Below are positions 1 through 7,557 of a DNA stretch of 15,743 nucleotides, in pieces. This DNA is from QEXZ01 sp034660015 (GTDB lineage Archaea > Halobacteriota > Syntropharchaeia > Alkanophagales > Methanospirareceae): the NCBI GenBank assembly GCA_034660015.1, contig JAYEII010000006.1, positions 1-15,743 of the forward strand, in the 5' to 3' direction. The position numbers were made by a program, and so were the translations under genes. Every line of letters begins with the position of its first letter. Position 1 is the first letter of the stretch. The notes below the pieces were generated by a model, which saw nothing but the letters and a program-made list of their open reading frames with translations, was not told the DNA's origin and did no database searches.

Positions 1-69
1 ATAGTTGTTATATATTAATAAATATACATGAAAGAGTATTATTTACATCTTTTCTAAAAACTACATGCT

Positions 70-312
70 ATGTCCCTATTTAGCTTAAGTTTACGAAGAT
101 GCGGCTTAGGTATCTTCTTCACCCTCTTGACTCTCGAATTAATTCTGGTTTTTCAATCGGTTCTTTCCATTGTTTTGAGTACAGTTGCTGTTGTCTGTTT
201 CCGGATGGGAGCTACAAAGGAGGATGAATTCAATATAAAGGAGTTTGGAGACGATTATAAGGAATATATGAACAAAGTTCCTATGTGGAATGTTTTTAAG
301 AGACTAAAATAA
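70..312 (+). pseudogene. Remnant of an isoprenylcysteine carboxyl methyltransferase-like membrane protein
   Basis: The 80-residue reading frame holds one hydrophobic segment (about residues 12-44), then a charged tail containing FGDDYKEYMNKVP and a basic end. This tail resembles the C-terminus of ICMT/PEMT-like membrane methyltransferases, whose members usually end with a Glu-rich turn, FGxxYxxYxxxVP and a basic tail. Family members are usually about 150-220 residues with several membrane helices and an upstream HPxYxG SAM-binding motif. That motif is absent here, and the same frame upstream is closed by stops within the first 69 bases. No ribosome binding site precedes the ATG. I infer a 5'-truncated remnant. 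A short intact membrane protein cannot be excluded. Confidence 0.45.
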
Positions 313-337
313 AAATGGAACGACCAAAACCTTTTGT

Positions 338-347
338 CTTTATAAAC
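338..347 (+). promoter_or_regulatory. Probable TATA box for the aspartate kinase transcript
   Basis: CTTTATAAAC lies about 70 bases before the kinase start, in an AT-rich stretch after the previous remnant. An archaeal start site about 25 bases downstream would give a purine-rich leader of roughly 45 bases. This is inferred from sequence match and spacing only. Confidence 0.4.
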
Positions 348-417
348 CTTCTTTAACGATAAAATCAGAAAAGAGGGGAGAAGAAAAGCAAAAAGAGGGA
401 AGAGGGGAAGAGAGAAA

Positions 418-1860
418 GTGAGCGAGCGTAGAATGAGACGAGTGCGGGTGATGAAGTTTGGCGGAGGGGCAGTGGCAGATGGTAAAAAGATAAAGACCGT
501 GGCAAATTTGATACGGCAGAGCAAAGAGGGAACAGAGGAAAAGGAAAAGGGGAACAATGGACTTGTCGTGGTGACATCCGCAATTTTCGAGATTACTGAT
601 ATATTGCATGAAAACGCGAGCAGGGTGGCAAAAGAAGGAGACGTGGAAAAGGTAAAAGAATTTGTGAATGAATTAAAAAACAGGCATGAAACTGCGGCAT
701 CTGAGGCAATAGACAATAAGCACGTGTTGAACGTGGTAAAAAAGGAGATAGAAGAAAGAGTAGGGGAAATGGAGAAGGCTCTGGTTGGTATATGTCTGTT
801 GGGCGAATTAACAGCGAGGTCGCTTGACTATATCGTTTCCTTCGGCGAACGATTAGCAGCTCCTATCCTGGCGGGTACGTTACAATCAATGGGTATGGAC
901 GCCGTGCATCTCACCGGTGGTGACGCAGGAATAATAACGAATGCCAACTATGGCAATGCACAGTTAACAAGCGATGCGGAAGAAACGATAAGAGGGCGAA
1001 TTATGCCTTTGTTGGACGATAATAAAATACCCGTCGTCAGCGGATATATGGGAGAAACGAAGAAAGGGATAACGACAACGCTGGGTAGAGGCGGCTCGGA
1101 CTATACCGCGACCATAATAGGAGCGGCGATAGATGCCGGTGAAGTGTGGCTCTGGAAAGAAACCGAAGGAATAATGAGTGCAGACCCAAAGATAATCAAG
1201 GATGCAAGAAAGATACCCTATATCTCCTATATGGAAGCTATGGAACTATCCTATTTCGGCGCGTCGATTCTCCATCCGAGGGCGATAGAACCCGTGATGC
1301 GGAAAAAAGTGCCGATACGAGTGAAGAATATACTCAAGCCTGAAGATGTGGGCACGCTTATCGGTGAGGAACCAGAAAAGACGGAAAGGGCAGCTAAAGC
1401 CATTACGCTAATTGAAAACACCTCGATTATAAACATCGCGGGGGCAGGCATGAGGAGCATATCCGACGTTGCAACTCGTATATTCTCCGTCTTAGCTGCT
1501 GAAGGCGTGGACGTCATCATGATAAGCCAGGGCTCTTCGGAAAGAAACATATCCCTCGTTATAGAGAGTGCGCAGTTGGAAAGTGTCATTGGTGCAATAC
1601 AGAGCATAAACGCAGAAGGCATGGTGATCAGGGATTTTACGTCTAATAGTGATGTTTGCGCAATGAGTGTTGTTGGAGCAGAAATGGCAGGAACGCCGGG
1701 AGTTGCGGGAGAAATCTTTTCCGCTCTTGGCAAGGAAGGGATAAGCATAATAATGATCTCACAGGGCAGTTCAGAGTTTAATATTTCGTTCGTGGTAAAA
1801 AAGAAGGACGCTTATAAAGCAGCACAAGCGATACATGACATGTTTGAGATGGGAATGTAA
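418..1860 (+). CDS. lysC: Aspartate kinase with two C-terminal ACT domains
   Basis: Phosphorylates L-aspartate with ATP, the first step of the lysine/threonine/methionine branch, in the cytoplasm. At 480 residues it has normal family length. The amino-acid kinase domain covers about residues 7-315: the N-terminal KFGG loop with Lys13, SFGERL with Glu144, GRGGSDYTA (223-231) and SADP (254-257). Two ACT domains follow (about 335-400 and 415-478), each with the ISQGSSExNIS signature, so allosteric control by an end-product amino acid is likely. The start is taken as GTG 418 because a GA-rich, SD-like stretch (GAGGGGAAG) precedes it; ATG 433 is possible. Odd features: the usual KFGGTSV is KFGGGAV, and the usual TDVDG is KETEG (247-251). 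The gene runs in the same direction as lonB, 79 bases downstream. Confidence 0.93.
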   Translation: MSERRMRRVRVMKFGGGAVADGKKIKTVANLIRQSKEGTEEKEKGNNGLVVVTSAIFEITDILHENASRVAKEGDVEKVKEFVNELKNRHETAASEAIDNKHVLNVVKKEIEERVGEMEKALVGICLLGELTARSLDYIVSFGERLAAPILAGTLQSMGMDAVHLTGGDAGIITNANYGNAQLTSDAEETIRGRIMPLLDDNKIPVVSGYMGETKKGITTTLGRGGSDYTATIIGAAIDAGEVWLWKETEGIMSADPKIIKDARKIPYISYMEAMELSYFGASILHPRAIEPVMRKKVPIRVKNILKPEDVGTLIGEEPEKTERAAKAITLIENTSIINIAGAGMRSISDVATRIFSVLAAEGVDVIMISQGSSERNISLVIESAQLESVIGAIQSINAEGMVIRDFTSNSDVCAMSVVGAEMAGTPGVAGEIFSALGKEGISIIMISQGSSEFNISFVVKKKDAYKAAQAIHDMFEMGM

Positions 1861-1939
1861 AAGGTATTTAATAAACCTATTTATCTTATGAGAACATTAG
1901 TTTAATGGAAGGATTAAAAAAGAATAAGAAGTGAGAATA

Positions 1940-3901
1940 ATGACCGAATCAAATTCAAAAGAGATAAGCAGTAAGGGCGAGGATAAGCGACGAGAAACTG
2001 ACCAGCTGGGCAGCGCGGAAATAAAAACAACCGAAGAAATAGAAGTTCCAAAGTTGCTGATTGACCAGGTGATAGGGCAGGAACGCGGCGTGGAAGTGAT
2101 AAAGAAGGCGGCTAAGCAGAGAAGACACGTGATGCTTATCGGCACCCCCGGTACTGGGAAGTCAATGCTTGGGAGTAGCATGGCGGAATTGCTGCCAAAG
2201 GAGGAATTACAGGATATTCTTGTCTACCCCAACCCAGAGGATAAAAACACACCGAAGATACGCGTTGTTCCTTATGGCAAAGGAAAAGAGATAGTAGATG
2301 CGCAGAAGTTAGAAGTGAGAAAGCGCGTTCAGATGCGAAATACGTTTGTTATGTTTACTTTCTTCCTCATCATGGGTATGGGTTTGATTTACGCACTGCA
2401 AACGGGAAAATTTGAGTACATTTTCTGGTCGATAATCGCCGGTGCCGTTATGCTTCTGGTGTTTAGATGGATGATGCCGAAGGAGGAGGCGATGATGCCG
2501 AAGTTGCTTGTCTCCAATACTGGACGTGAAACCGCACCCTACGTAGATGCAACGGGAGCGCATTCAGGAGCGCTGCTCGGCGACGTCAGGCACGACCCAT
2601 ATCAGTCAGGTGGATTGGAGACGCCCGCACACGACAGAGTAGAAGCGGGTGCTATCCACAAGGCGCATAAAGGCGTTCTTTTCATTGACGAGATAAACAC
2701 GCTGAGATTAGAAGCGCAGCAGAACCTGCTTACCGCATTGCAGGAGAAGGAGTATCCGATAACGGGACAATCAGAGAGAAGTGCAGGGGCTATGGTGAAG
2801 ACCGACCCCGTGCCTTGTGATTTCACCATGATCGCCGCGGGCAATCTGGATGCCGTGGCAGGGATGCATCCTGCTCTTCGTTCTCGAATAAAGGGCTATG
2901 GATACGAGATATACATGAAAGATACGATGGACGATACGGAGGAGAACAGGCGAAAACTTGTCCGATTCATTGCTCAAGAAGTGAAACGAGACAAAAAGAT
3001 ACCGCATTTCGATAGAACGGGTATGGAAGAGATATTAAGGGAAGCGAAGAGGAGAGCAGGCAGAAAAGGCCACCTTACCCTGATATTGAGGGACCTGGGT
3101 GGACTGGTGCGAGTGGCAGGGGATATAGCTCGTGCTGAAGGTGCTAAATACGTAACCGGAGAGCATGTGATAAATGGAAAGGCGATGGCTAAATCCGTGG
3201 AGCAGCAAGTGGCTGATGAATATCTGGAGCACAAGAAGGACTACAAATTATTCAAAACCGAGGGGTATGAGATAGGCAAGGTGAACGGACTTGCGGTAGT
3301 GGGAGATTCGGGTGTGATGCTCCCGATAATCGCCGAGGTTACGCCTGCACAATCAAGGGAGGAGGGTAAGGTAATAGCAACAGGTAGATTGCAGGAAATA
3401 GCACAGGAAGCAGTGCAAAACGTTTCTGCGGTGTTCAAGAAATTCACCGGGAAGAACATATCCACGAAAGACATTCATATTCAGTTTGTAGGCACGCATG
3501 AAGGAGTGGAGGGGGATTCCGCTTCTATTTCCATTGCTACTGCTGTTATTTCCTCGCTGGAGAATATTCCGGTTAACCAGGGTATAGCAATGACGGGTTC
3601 ATTGTCCGTGCGAGGTGACGTTTTGCCCGTGGGTGGAGTAACGCCGAAGGTGGAAGCAGCAGTACAGGCAGGCGTCAAAGAGGTGCTGATTCCTCAGGCG
3701 AACATGAATGACGTGCTTATTGAGGATAGGTATAAGGATAAGGTGAAAATAACACCGGTGGTATCAATAGAGGATGTGCTTGAGCATGTTTTAGCGGGTA
3801 AGTTGAAGAAGAAGTTCATAGAGAAGATAAGGAGCTTCACAACGGGTGTGGAGAAGATTATTCCTGAGCGTGTTGTGGATAAAAGTGCGATTCGGCACTA
3901 A
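1940..3901 (+). CDS. lonB: Archaeal membrane-bound ATP-dependent Lon protease (LonB)
   Basis: Degrades misfolded and regulatory proteins at the cytoplasmic face of the membrane, and is thought to do the quality-control work of FtsH in archaea. Over 653 residues it shows an AAA+ domain with Walker A GTPGTGKS (68-75, Lys74) and Walker B VLFIDE (Asp250/Glu251). Inserted between these are two hydrophobic segments (about 135-152 and 160-177), the diagnostic LonB membrane anchor. The C-terminal S16 protease domain has Ser527 in GDSA and Lys570 in TPKVEA, a spacing of 43 residues as in characterised archaeal Lon enzymes. I chose ATG 1940, which has a GTGAG motif just upstream, over the in-frame GTG at 1931. 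The N-terminal ~40 residues are polar and probably disordered. Domain order and catalytic residues look complete. Confidence 0.95.
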   Translation: MTESNSKEISSKGEDKRRETDQLGSAEIKTTEEIEVPKLLIDQVIGQERGVEVIKKAAKQRRHVMLIGTPGTGKSMLGSSMAELLPKEELQDILVYPNPEDKNTPKIRVVPYGKGKEIVDAQKLEVRKRVQMRNTFVMFTFFLIMGMGLIYALQTGKFEYIFWSIIAGAVMLLVFRWMMPKEEAMMPKLLVSNTGRETAPYVDATGAHSGALLGDVRHDPYQSGGLETPAHDRVEAGAIHKAHKGVLFIDEINTLRLEAQQNLLTALQEKEYPITGQSERSAGAMVKTDPVPCDFTMIAAGNLDAVAGMHPALRSRIKGYGYEIYMKDTMDDTEENRRKLVRFIAQEVKRDKKIPHFDRTGMEEILREAKRRAGRKGHLTLILRDLGGLVRVAGDIARAEGAKYVTGEHVINGKAMAKSVEQQVADEYLEHKKDYKLFKTEGYEIGKVNGLAVVGDSGVMLPIIAEVTPAQSREEGKVIATGRLQEIAQEAVQNVSAVFKKFTGKNISTKDIHIQFVGTHEGVEGDSASISIATAVISSLENIPVNQGIAMTGSLSVRGDVLPVGGVTPKVEAAVQAGVKEVLIPQANMNDVLIEDRYKDKVKITPVVSIEDVLEHVLAGKLKKKFIEKIRSFTTGVEKIIPERVVDKSAIRH

Positions 3902-4184
3902 AACGTTCTAACCACAGATTTCCACGAGAATCTAAAATTATAGTGATTTGTCACCGCGGAGAGCGCAGAGTACGCAGAGTTTTAAGACTGTTCAATCATT
4001 GTTCAGGTTTTCTGGTTGTATATAAAGTATAGGTTCCTTTTATTTAAGACACAGATTTACGCAGATTTATTTTAGTTTAACCGTGTTGATTCTTATCATC
4101 TGTGTTAATCTGCGTTAATCCGTGTCAATATAACTTATTTTCTTGTCTTGTGTTAATCTCGTGAAATCTCGTGGTTTAGGTTTT
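3902..4184. repeat. Nested inverted-repeat element (copy A) between lonB and the EpsI remnant
   Basis: This 283-base gene-free stretch is built of nested imperfect inverted repeats. The outer arms are near 3911-3933 and 4155-4175 (accacagattt / aaatctcgtggt type words). The inner arms are 4048-4067 and 4107-4126, matching at 18 of 20 positions when one is reverse-complemented. A TTGTATATAAAG word at 4016-4027 marks the start of a segment repeated at 5311. A 34-base run (4069-4102) is identical to 5364-5397. Between the left arms lies a purine-rich run of gcagag-type words (3951-3981). No open reading frame or tRNA is visible. It resembles the dispersed palindromic intergenic repeats seen in many environmental prokaryote genomes. 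Its function is unknown. Confidence 0.7.
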
Positions 4185-4580
4185 TTATGAGCGCTCGTTT
4201 CGTTTCTTAATCCGCGGATAAACAATAATCCCTGAGGGAACAGAAACTAAAGCACCGAGTATCAGCCATCCGCCAATGCCTGACCCAGCTAATTGAACCG
4301 CAATAATAGCTTCTCCTTTATCCTTAACATAAAAATATAAAACAACTTTACGTTCTTTTACCTTGCCATCCGATTCCTTTACGACAATGAGCTTCTTAGC
4401 TGAAAATGTTCCGTTGAAACACCCTACCTCTTCCTTTCTACTCTCCCAGGTAGCAACCAGAGGTTTGCTCGCCCAACTCACATTATGCACAAATATCTCT
4501 TCGGTTGCTTCTTCTTCAATCGTATAGCCTAAAGCGGGATAGCAAACGATAGGAGGATGGAAGTTCGAACGGGTATTGCA
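4185..4580 (-). pseudogene. 5'-truncated EpsI-like (DUF3485) protein fragment with a C-terminal membrane helix
   Basis: The frame is open from 4580 (a stop lies at 4581-4583) to the stop at 4185 and would encode about 131 residues, but it has no ATG. The first usable codon, GTG 4488, falls inside conserved sequence. The start reads FHPPIVCYPALGY, matching the H-x-P-x-x-C-x-P-x-x-G-(W/Y) signature of EpsI/DUF3485 proteins, which accompany exosortase/archaeosortase systems in cell-surface protein or polysaccharide export. A beta-rich stretch ending in VVLYFYV follows, then a hydrophobic helix and a basic tail (KKRNERS), as expected for a membrane anchor. The N-terminal half of the family is not found in any upstream frame, and no sortase gene is in the window. 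I infer a decayed gene. Family assignment is moderate. Confidence 0.5.
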
Positions 4581-4583
4581 TCA

Positions 4584-4699
4584 TCTCCAGATGCATGGCT
4601 CAACTCAGTGTCAATCGTGGTGATAGAGCTTGCTCTCCATTGTCTCTTCCTTCCTATTTTACAGCCCATTCATTCCTATTGGGTATTCTCGCATTAAAC
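4584..4699. other. Junction between the EpsI-like and vapC remnants
   Basis: The spacer separates the stop of the toxin remnant from the first open codon of the EpsI-like fragment, both on the minus strand. I translated the minus strand in all three frames and found only short stop-interrupted peptides. None clearly completes the EpsI-like N-terminus. It probably marks a deletion or recombination junction. Confidence 0.4.
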
Positions 4700-5006
4700 T
4701 TACTTAGGCAATCTATTGAAGGAATATTGCTCAAAATGTTCATCAAAAGAAAAAGCATCGCTTATTTCCAGCCGTTCCATTACGGCAAAGCTCGTTGCAT
4801 CAACATAGGAAAAGTCCTTATCCCGGTAACGAAGGATGATTTGCCATGCCTTGCTCTCATCCTCTCCTGAAACTCGCTCTATTTCTGCCGTGTTACGCAG
4901 TTTTTCGAGATGTTCTATTGCTTCATCCCTCCCTATCTTTAGCATTGGCGGCGGCAAAAAGTGCGCCCGTATCAACGAAAATAACTTTAATATTACCTTT
5001 CTTCAT
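4700..5006 (-). pseudogene. vapC: VapC-like PIN-domain toxin, frameshifted and internally deleted
   Basis: ATG 5006 opens with KVIFVDTGALFAAANAKDR, the N-terminal beta strand and first catalytic Asp of PIN ribonucleases. This frame reaches a stop near 4926. The remainder continues one frame over: DEAIEHLEKL, then ESKAWQIILRYRDKDF, YVDATSFAVM and AFSFDEHF, the classic C-terminal half with the other acidic residues. Losing one base from a CCC run (4926-4928 or 4930-4932 on the plus strand) would join the frames. Even then the protein is only about 102 residues against the usual 130-145. The central segment that normally follows the first helix (T-T-N/E region with the second catalytic acid) is missing between EKLR and AEIERV. 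It overlaps the vapB 3' end by 14 bases, the standard VapBC arrangement. It is almost certainly inactive. Confidence 0.75.
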
Positions 5007-5262
5007 CGTAGATATACCTATCATGCTCTCTGCCGCTGATACCCTCTATCTCGACAAATCCAACACATTTCCACAAGGGGGAATCAAAGGTGAAAACCTT
5101 TTTCCCGGCACCGGGTTCGGCGGGATAAATCCGGATCTCCTTGTCGGCAACCTCTATTTCAATGTCCTCCTCAGTAATGTCAGCCTGGCTAAGGAATTCC
5201 CCGGGGATAAACACCCCGCTGGTAACTTTTGTTTTGGTTTTAGTGTGCATTTTACTAGCCAT
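4993..5262 (-). CDS. vapB: VapB-type (AbrB-like) antitoxin
   Basis: Would encode an 89-residue antitoxin that binds and neutralises a PIN toxin and represses its own operon. The N-terminal half (TSGVFIPGEFLSQADITEED, then IRIYPA) fits an AbrB-like DNA-binding fold. The C-terminus (GISGREHDRYIYDEER) is the toxin-binding tail typical of archaeal VapB proteins that precede VapC with a short overlap. The start is ATG 5262, because GAGGTGA lies a few bases upstream; an in-frame GTG at 5271 lies inside that ribosome binding site and is less likely. The gene looks intact although its partner toxin is broken. A TATA box in the repeat just upstream probably drives it. Confidence 0.8.
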   Translation of the reverse strand: MASKMHTKTKTKVTSGVFIPGEFLSQADITEEDIEIEVADKEIRIYPAEPGAGKKVFTFDSPLWKCVGFVEIEGISGREHDRYIYDEER

Positions 5263-5310
5263 CTCTTTCACCTCTCACTTATTTTCCCTCTGTTGTCTAT
5301 TCTTTTGTCA

Positions 5311-5430
5311 TTGTATATAAAGCATAACCTCCTTCTATTTAAGACACGGATTTACGCAGATTCATTTTAGTTTAACCGTGTTGATTCTTATCATCTGCGT
5401 TAATCTGTGTAATCTGTGGTTAATAATTTT
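5311..5430. repeat. Dispersed intergenic repeat, copy B, carrying a TATA box toward vapB
   Basis: Aligns to 4016-4102 over about 87 bases with seven mismatches and no gaps, including an identical 34-base run (5364-5397). Its arms gacacggatttacgcagatt (5343-5362) and catctgcgttaatctgtgt (5392-5410) pair imperfectly. Read on the minus strand, one end is CTTTATATACAA (5311-5322), a strong archaeal TATA-box match about 50 bases before the vapB ATG. The other end abuts the 3' end of the ftsY-linked gene. Confidence 0.75.
5312..5322 (-). promoter_or_regulatory. Probable promoter (TATA box) of vapBC, supplied by repeat copy B
   Basis: The minus strand reads CTTTATATACA, a close match to the archaeal box A (TTTATATA). 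A start site about 25 bases downstream (near 5290) would give a short leader containing the GAGGTGA ribosome binding site. Inferred from sequence and spacing only. Confidence 0.5.
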
Positions 5431-5433
5431 TAA

Positions 5434-6519
5434 TCACAATTCCCAGACCTTACGAATCCCCAACCTGTTTACGAGTTCAAGAAGAAGTCCATGCTTATAA
5501 TTCGTGTATGCTACCTCGTTTGGCACAGCTATTGCTATCTTCCGCTCAGATAATTTTGGATATGCGTCTTTAAACACCGCTTCAAATTTGCTTTTGTCTA
5601 TCCATTTCGGTATGTGCTCGGTAATAAAAAGCACGGGGAAGTTTTTCCATTCTATTACTTCATACATGGATAAGCTATCTGTAATCACGATGTAGAGTGA
5701 ATCATGCTCTACAAGCGCATTGCCCGTGCTAAACAAAAAAGAGTCATCCGTTGAGAATCCGCTGAAATATCCAAATGTATCTCCTATCATTTCACTTCCG
5801 GGAATGCTAAGGGTCTCAGCAAGTTTCTCTTTTCGCTTTTCACGCACCATTCTCGTCCTTGCGCCTTCTACAAGTTCGCTTATCTCTTTTTCAACTGTTT
5901 CTCGCAGTGGTTCCGTGAGTTTGTTCGTTTTCCATTCTTTTAACTTTTCCTTTGCTTCCTCTATTCTATCCTCACGCTGATTTAGATATAACGCCAGAAA
6001 TTCAGTTGTTTGCTTTTTTCCATACACGCACAGATTATGCGCGATAAACTCATTTTCTAACGATTGGAAGACCGCAGGCGAAAACATTTCTGTGATGACC
6101 GTTTTTATACTCGCATATTGTGTTAATTCGCCAGCGCCGTGTTTACCCATTTTCAAAAGCAATTCTATCATTTTTAGTTTCGCTTTTTCTCCTTCTTCCA
6201 CCGCTTTATCAATATAATCCACTAAATCCCCTGGCTGTGGCGAACATTCGGCTGCAAACCTGTCGAAAATATCTTCATAGCCCGACAGGCACAGATATTC
6301 GTCATAAGCGCCTACTTTTATGATGCTCTCTTTTCTAAGCAATTTCAACAAATCCTTGCAGTCGTCCTCTTCCTTTCCTGTCATCGCACGAAAGTTTTTC
6401 ACAAGCGTTTCGTCTGTGGTGTAGCCTTTTAGCTGATAAAACAAACCCAGCAGCGTCTTTATGTCCTCATTTGCGTCTATCAAACCCGAAATGATACTTC
6501 TATATTCTTCAGGATACAT
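5434..6519 (-). CDS. Uncharacterised protein translationally coupled to ftsY
   Basis: I do not recognise this 361-residue protein. The start is ATG 6519, because AGGAGG lies just upstream at the right distance; earlier ATGs at 6537 and 6534 would place that motif inside the gene. The first ~95 residues look helical and could form a winged-helix-like module (IKTLLGLFYQL, then DLLKLLRKESIIKVG). Residues 181-236 are a highly charged, probably coiled helix. Residues 250-361 alternate strands and helices (SLYIVITD, FPVLFITEH, KIAIAVPN), like a compact alpha/beta domain. There is no signal peptide, membrane segment or metal-binding cysteine pattern. It overlaps the 3' end of ftsY by 11 bases, so the two are co-translated. 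This suggests, but does not prove, a role in SRP-dependent targeting or membrane-protein biogenesis. Confidence 0.8.
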   Translation of the reverse strand: MYPEEYRSIISGLIDANEDIKTLLGLFYQLKGYTTDETLVKNFRAMTGKEEDDCKDLLKLLRKESIIKVGAYDEYLCLSGYEDIFDRFAAECSPQPGDLVDYIDKAVEEGEKAKLKMIELLLKMGKHGAGELTQYASIKTVITEMFSPAVFQSLENEFIAHNLCVYGKKQTTEFLALYLNQREDRIEEAKEKLKEWKTNKLTEPLRETVEKEISELVEGARTRMVREKRKEKLAETLSIPGSEMIGDTFGYFSGFSTDDSFLFSTGNALVEHDSLYIVITDSLSMYEVIEWKNFPVLFITEHIPKWIDKSKFEAVFKDAYPKLSERKIAIAVPNEVAYTNYKHGLLLELVNRLGIRKVWEL

Positions 6520-7471
6520 TTTTCGCCTCCTCATCATTATTTCCTAATAACCTATCCACGAGCCAGTCCGTATCGAACGTCACTAAATCGTCGTATCCCT
6601 GGCCAATACCCATGAATAAGATGGGTTTAGAAGTAGAATGCGCAATGGAGATAGCAGTTCCTCCTTTTGCATCCACGTCTGCCTTTGCCAGGATGGAACC
6701 ATCTATTCCCACGGCATCATCGAATTTCTTCGCCCTTTCCACTGCATCGTTCCCTGCCATCGCTTCGTCCACAAATATCACGAGGTCGGGCTTTGTTACC
6801 CGGCATATCTTCTTCAACTGCTCCATGAGATTTACGGCTGTATGCATCCTACCTGCAGTGTCTGCCAGAACCACATCCATCTTATTTGCCTCCGCATACT
6901 TCACTGCATCGTATACAACCGCTGTGGGGTCTGCACCATATTGATGCTTCACTACTTTTATCCCCAGGTTAGATGCGTGTTCCTCTATCTGTTCAGTTGC
7001 GCCCGCCCTGTACGTATCCGCAGACGCAAGCACCACCGAGTGACCATTTCCAAGTAACTTCTTCGCCACTTTTGCGATACTCGTTGTCTTTCCTGTGCCG
7101 TTCACACCGACAAAAACGATATTTACGGGCTTCTTACTCTTATCCACGAACTCATCAAAATCTAATTTGTCCACGTTAACAACATTTACCAACGCACCTC
7201 TTATTGCTTCTTTCACCAATTTCCCGGTATTCACACCCCATTTCTTCCTCTTACCTGCTAATTCACCTTTCACACCCGCAATCAGCTCTTCCACTACGGA
7301 TAATGCCACGTCACTCTCCAACAACGCCGTTTCCAGATACTCTAACGGCTCTTTCAAATCTTTCTCAGTCAAAATCGTCTCCCCGGCTAATGCCGCCTTT
7401 CCTTTCTCGCTTATTTTGTGCTCGATGCTTTTGGAGAAGTCCCGAAACTTCGTTCTCAGTTTGTCAAACAT
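6509..7471 (-). CDS. ftsY: Signal recognition particle receptor FtsY (SRP-GTPase)
   Basis: Membrane-associated GTPase that docks the SRP54-bound ribosome and nascent chain at the translocon. At 320 residues it has the short archaeal form: a charged N-terminal helix, an N domain to about residue 112 and the G domain after it. Visible motifs are G1 GVNGTGKTT (122-130), DTYRAGA (152-158), DTAGR (204-208), the G4 position AKAD (262-265), DAKGG (267-271) and the closing GIGQGYDDL (288-296). G4 is usually TKxD, so Ala262 is a mild deviation. The ATG at 7471 has only a weak GGAAG upstream. Prefoldin alpha lies 86 bases upstream on the same strand, a gene pairing known in archaea. The unknown gene downstream overlaps its stop. 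Confidence 0.96.
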   Translation of the reverse strand: MFDKLRTKFRDFSKSIEHKISEKGKAALAGETILTEKDLKEPLEYLETALLESDVALSVVEELIAGVKGELAGKRKKWGVNTGKLVKEAIRGALVNVVNVDKLDFDEFVDKSKKPVNIVFVGVNGTGKTTSIAKVAKKLLGNGHSVVLASADTYRAGATEQIEEHASNLGIKVVKHQYGADPTAVVYDAVKYAEANKMDVVLADTAGRMHTAVNLMEQLKKICRVTKPDLVIFVDEAMAGNDAVERAKKFDDAVGIDGSILAKADVDAKGGTAISIAHSTSKPILFMGIGQGYDDLVTFDTDWLVDRLLGNNDEEAKNVS

Positions 7472-7557
7472 TGTTCTTTCATTCTTCCATGAAGCTTTTT
7501 TCCACTTCCATTCTCCGCCTCTAACTAATCGTTAATTACTCGATTTTTGGTCACTAC

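Noticed and set aside
1861..1939. Small inverted word aggt...acct after the aspartate kinase as a terminator
   Set aside because: The stem is only four bases with an AT-rich loop, and lonB follows in the same direction, so there is no good support.
2330..2480. Hydrophobic insertion inside the Lon ATPase as a fusion or foreign insert
   Set aside because: Two membrane helices between Walker A and Walker B are the normal feature of archaeal LonB.
3902..4180. Repeated cacagattt/gcagag words as a possible CRISPR array
   Set aside because: The words are not regularly spaced, there are no unique spacers between identical repeats, and they pair as inverted repeats.
4846..5370. Long plus-strand reading frame across the vapBC region
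   Set aside because: It is the complement of real minus-strand coding sequence and runs into repeat sequence; its translation has no recognisable domain.
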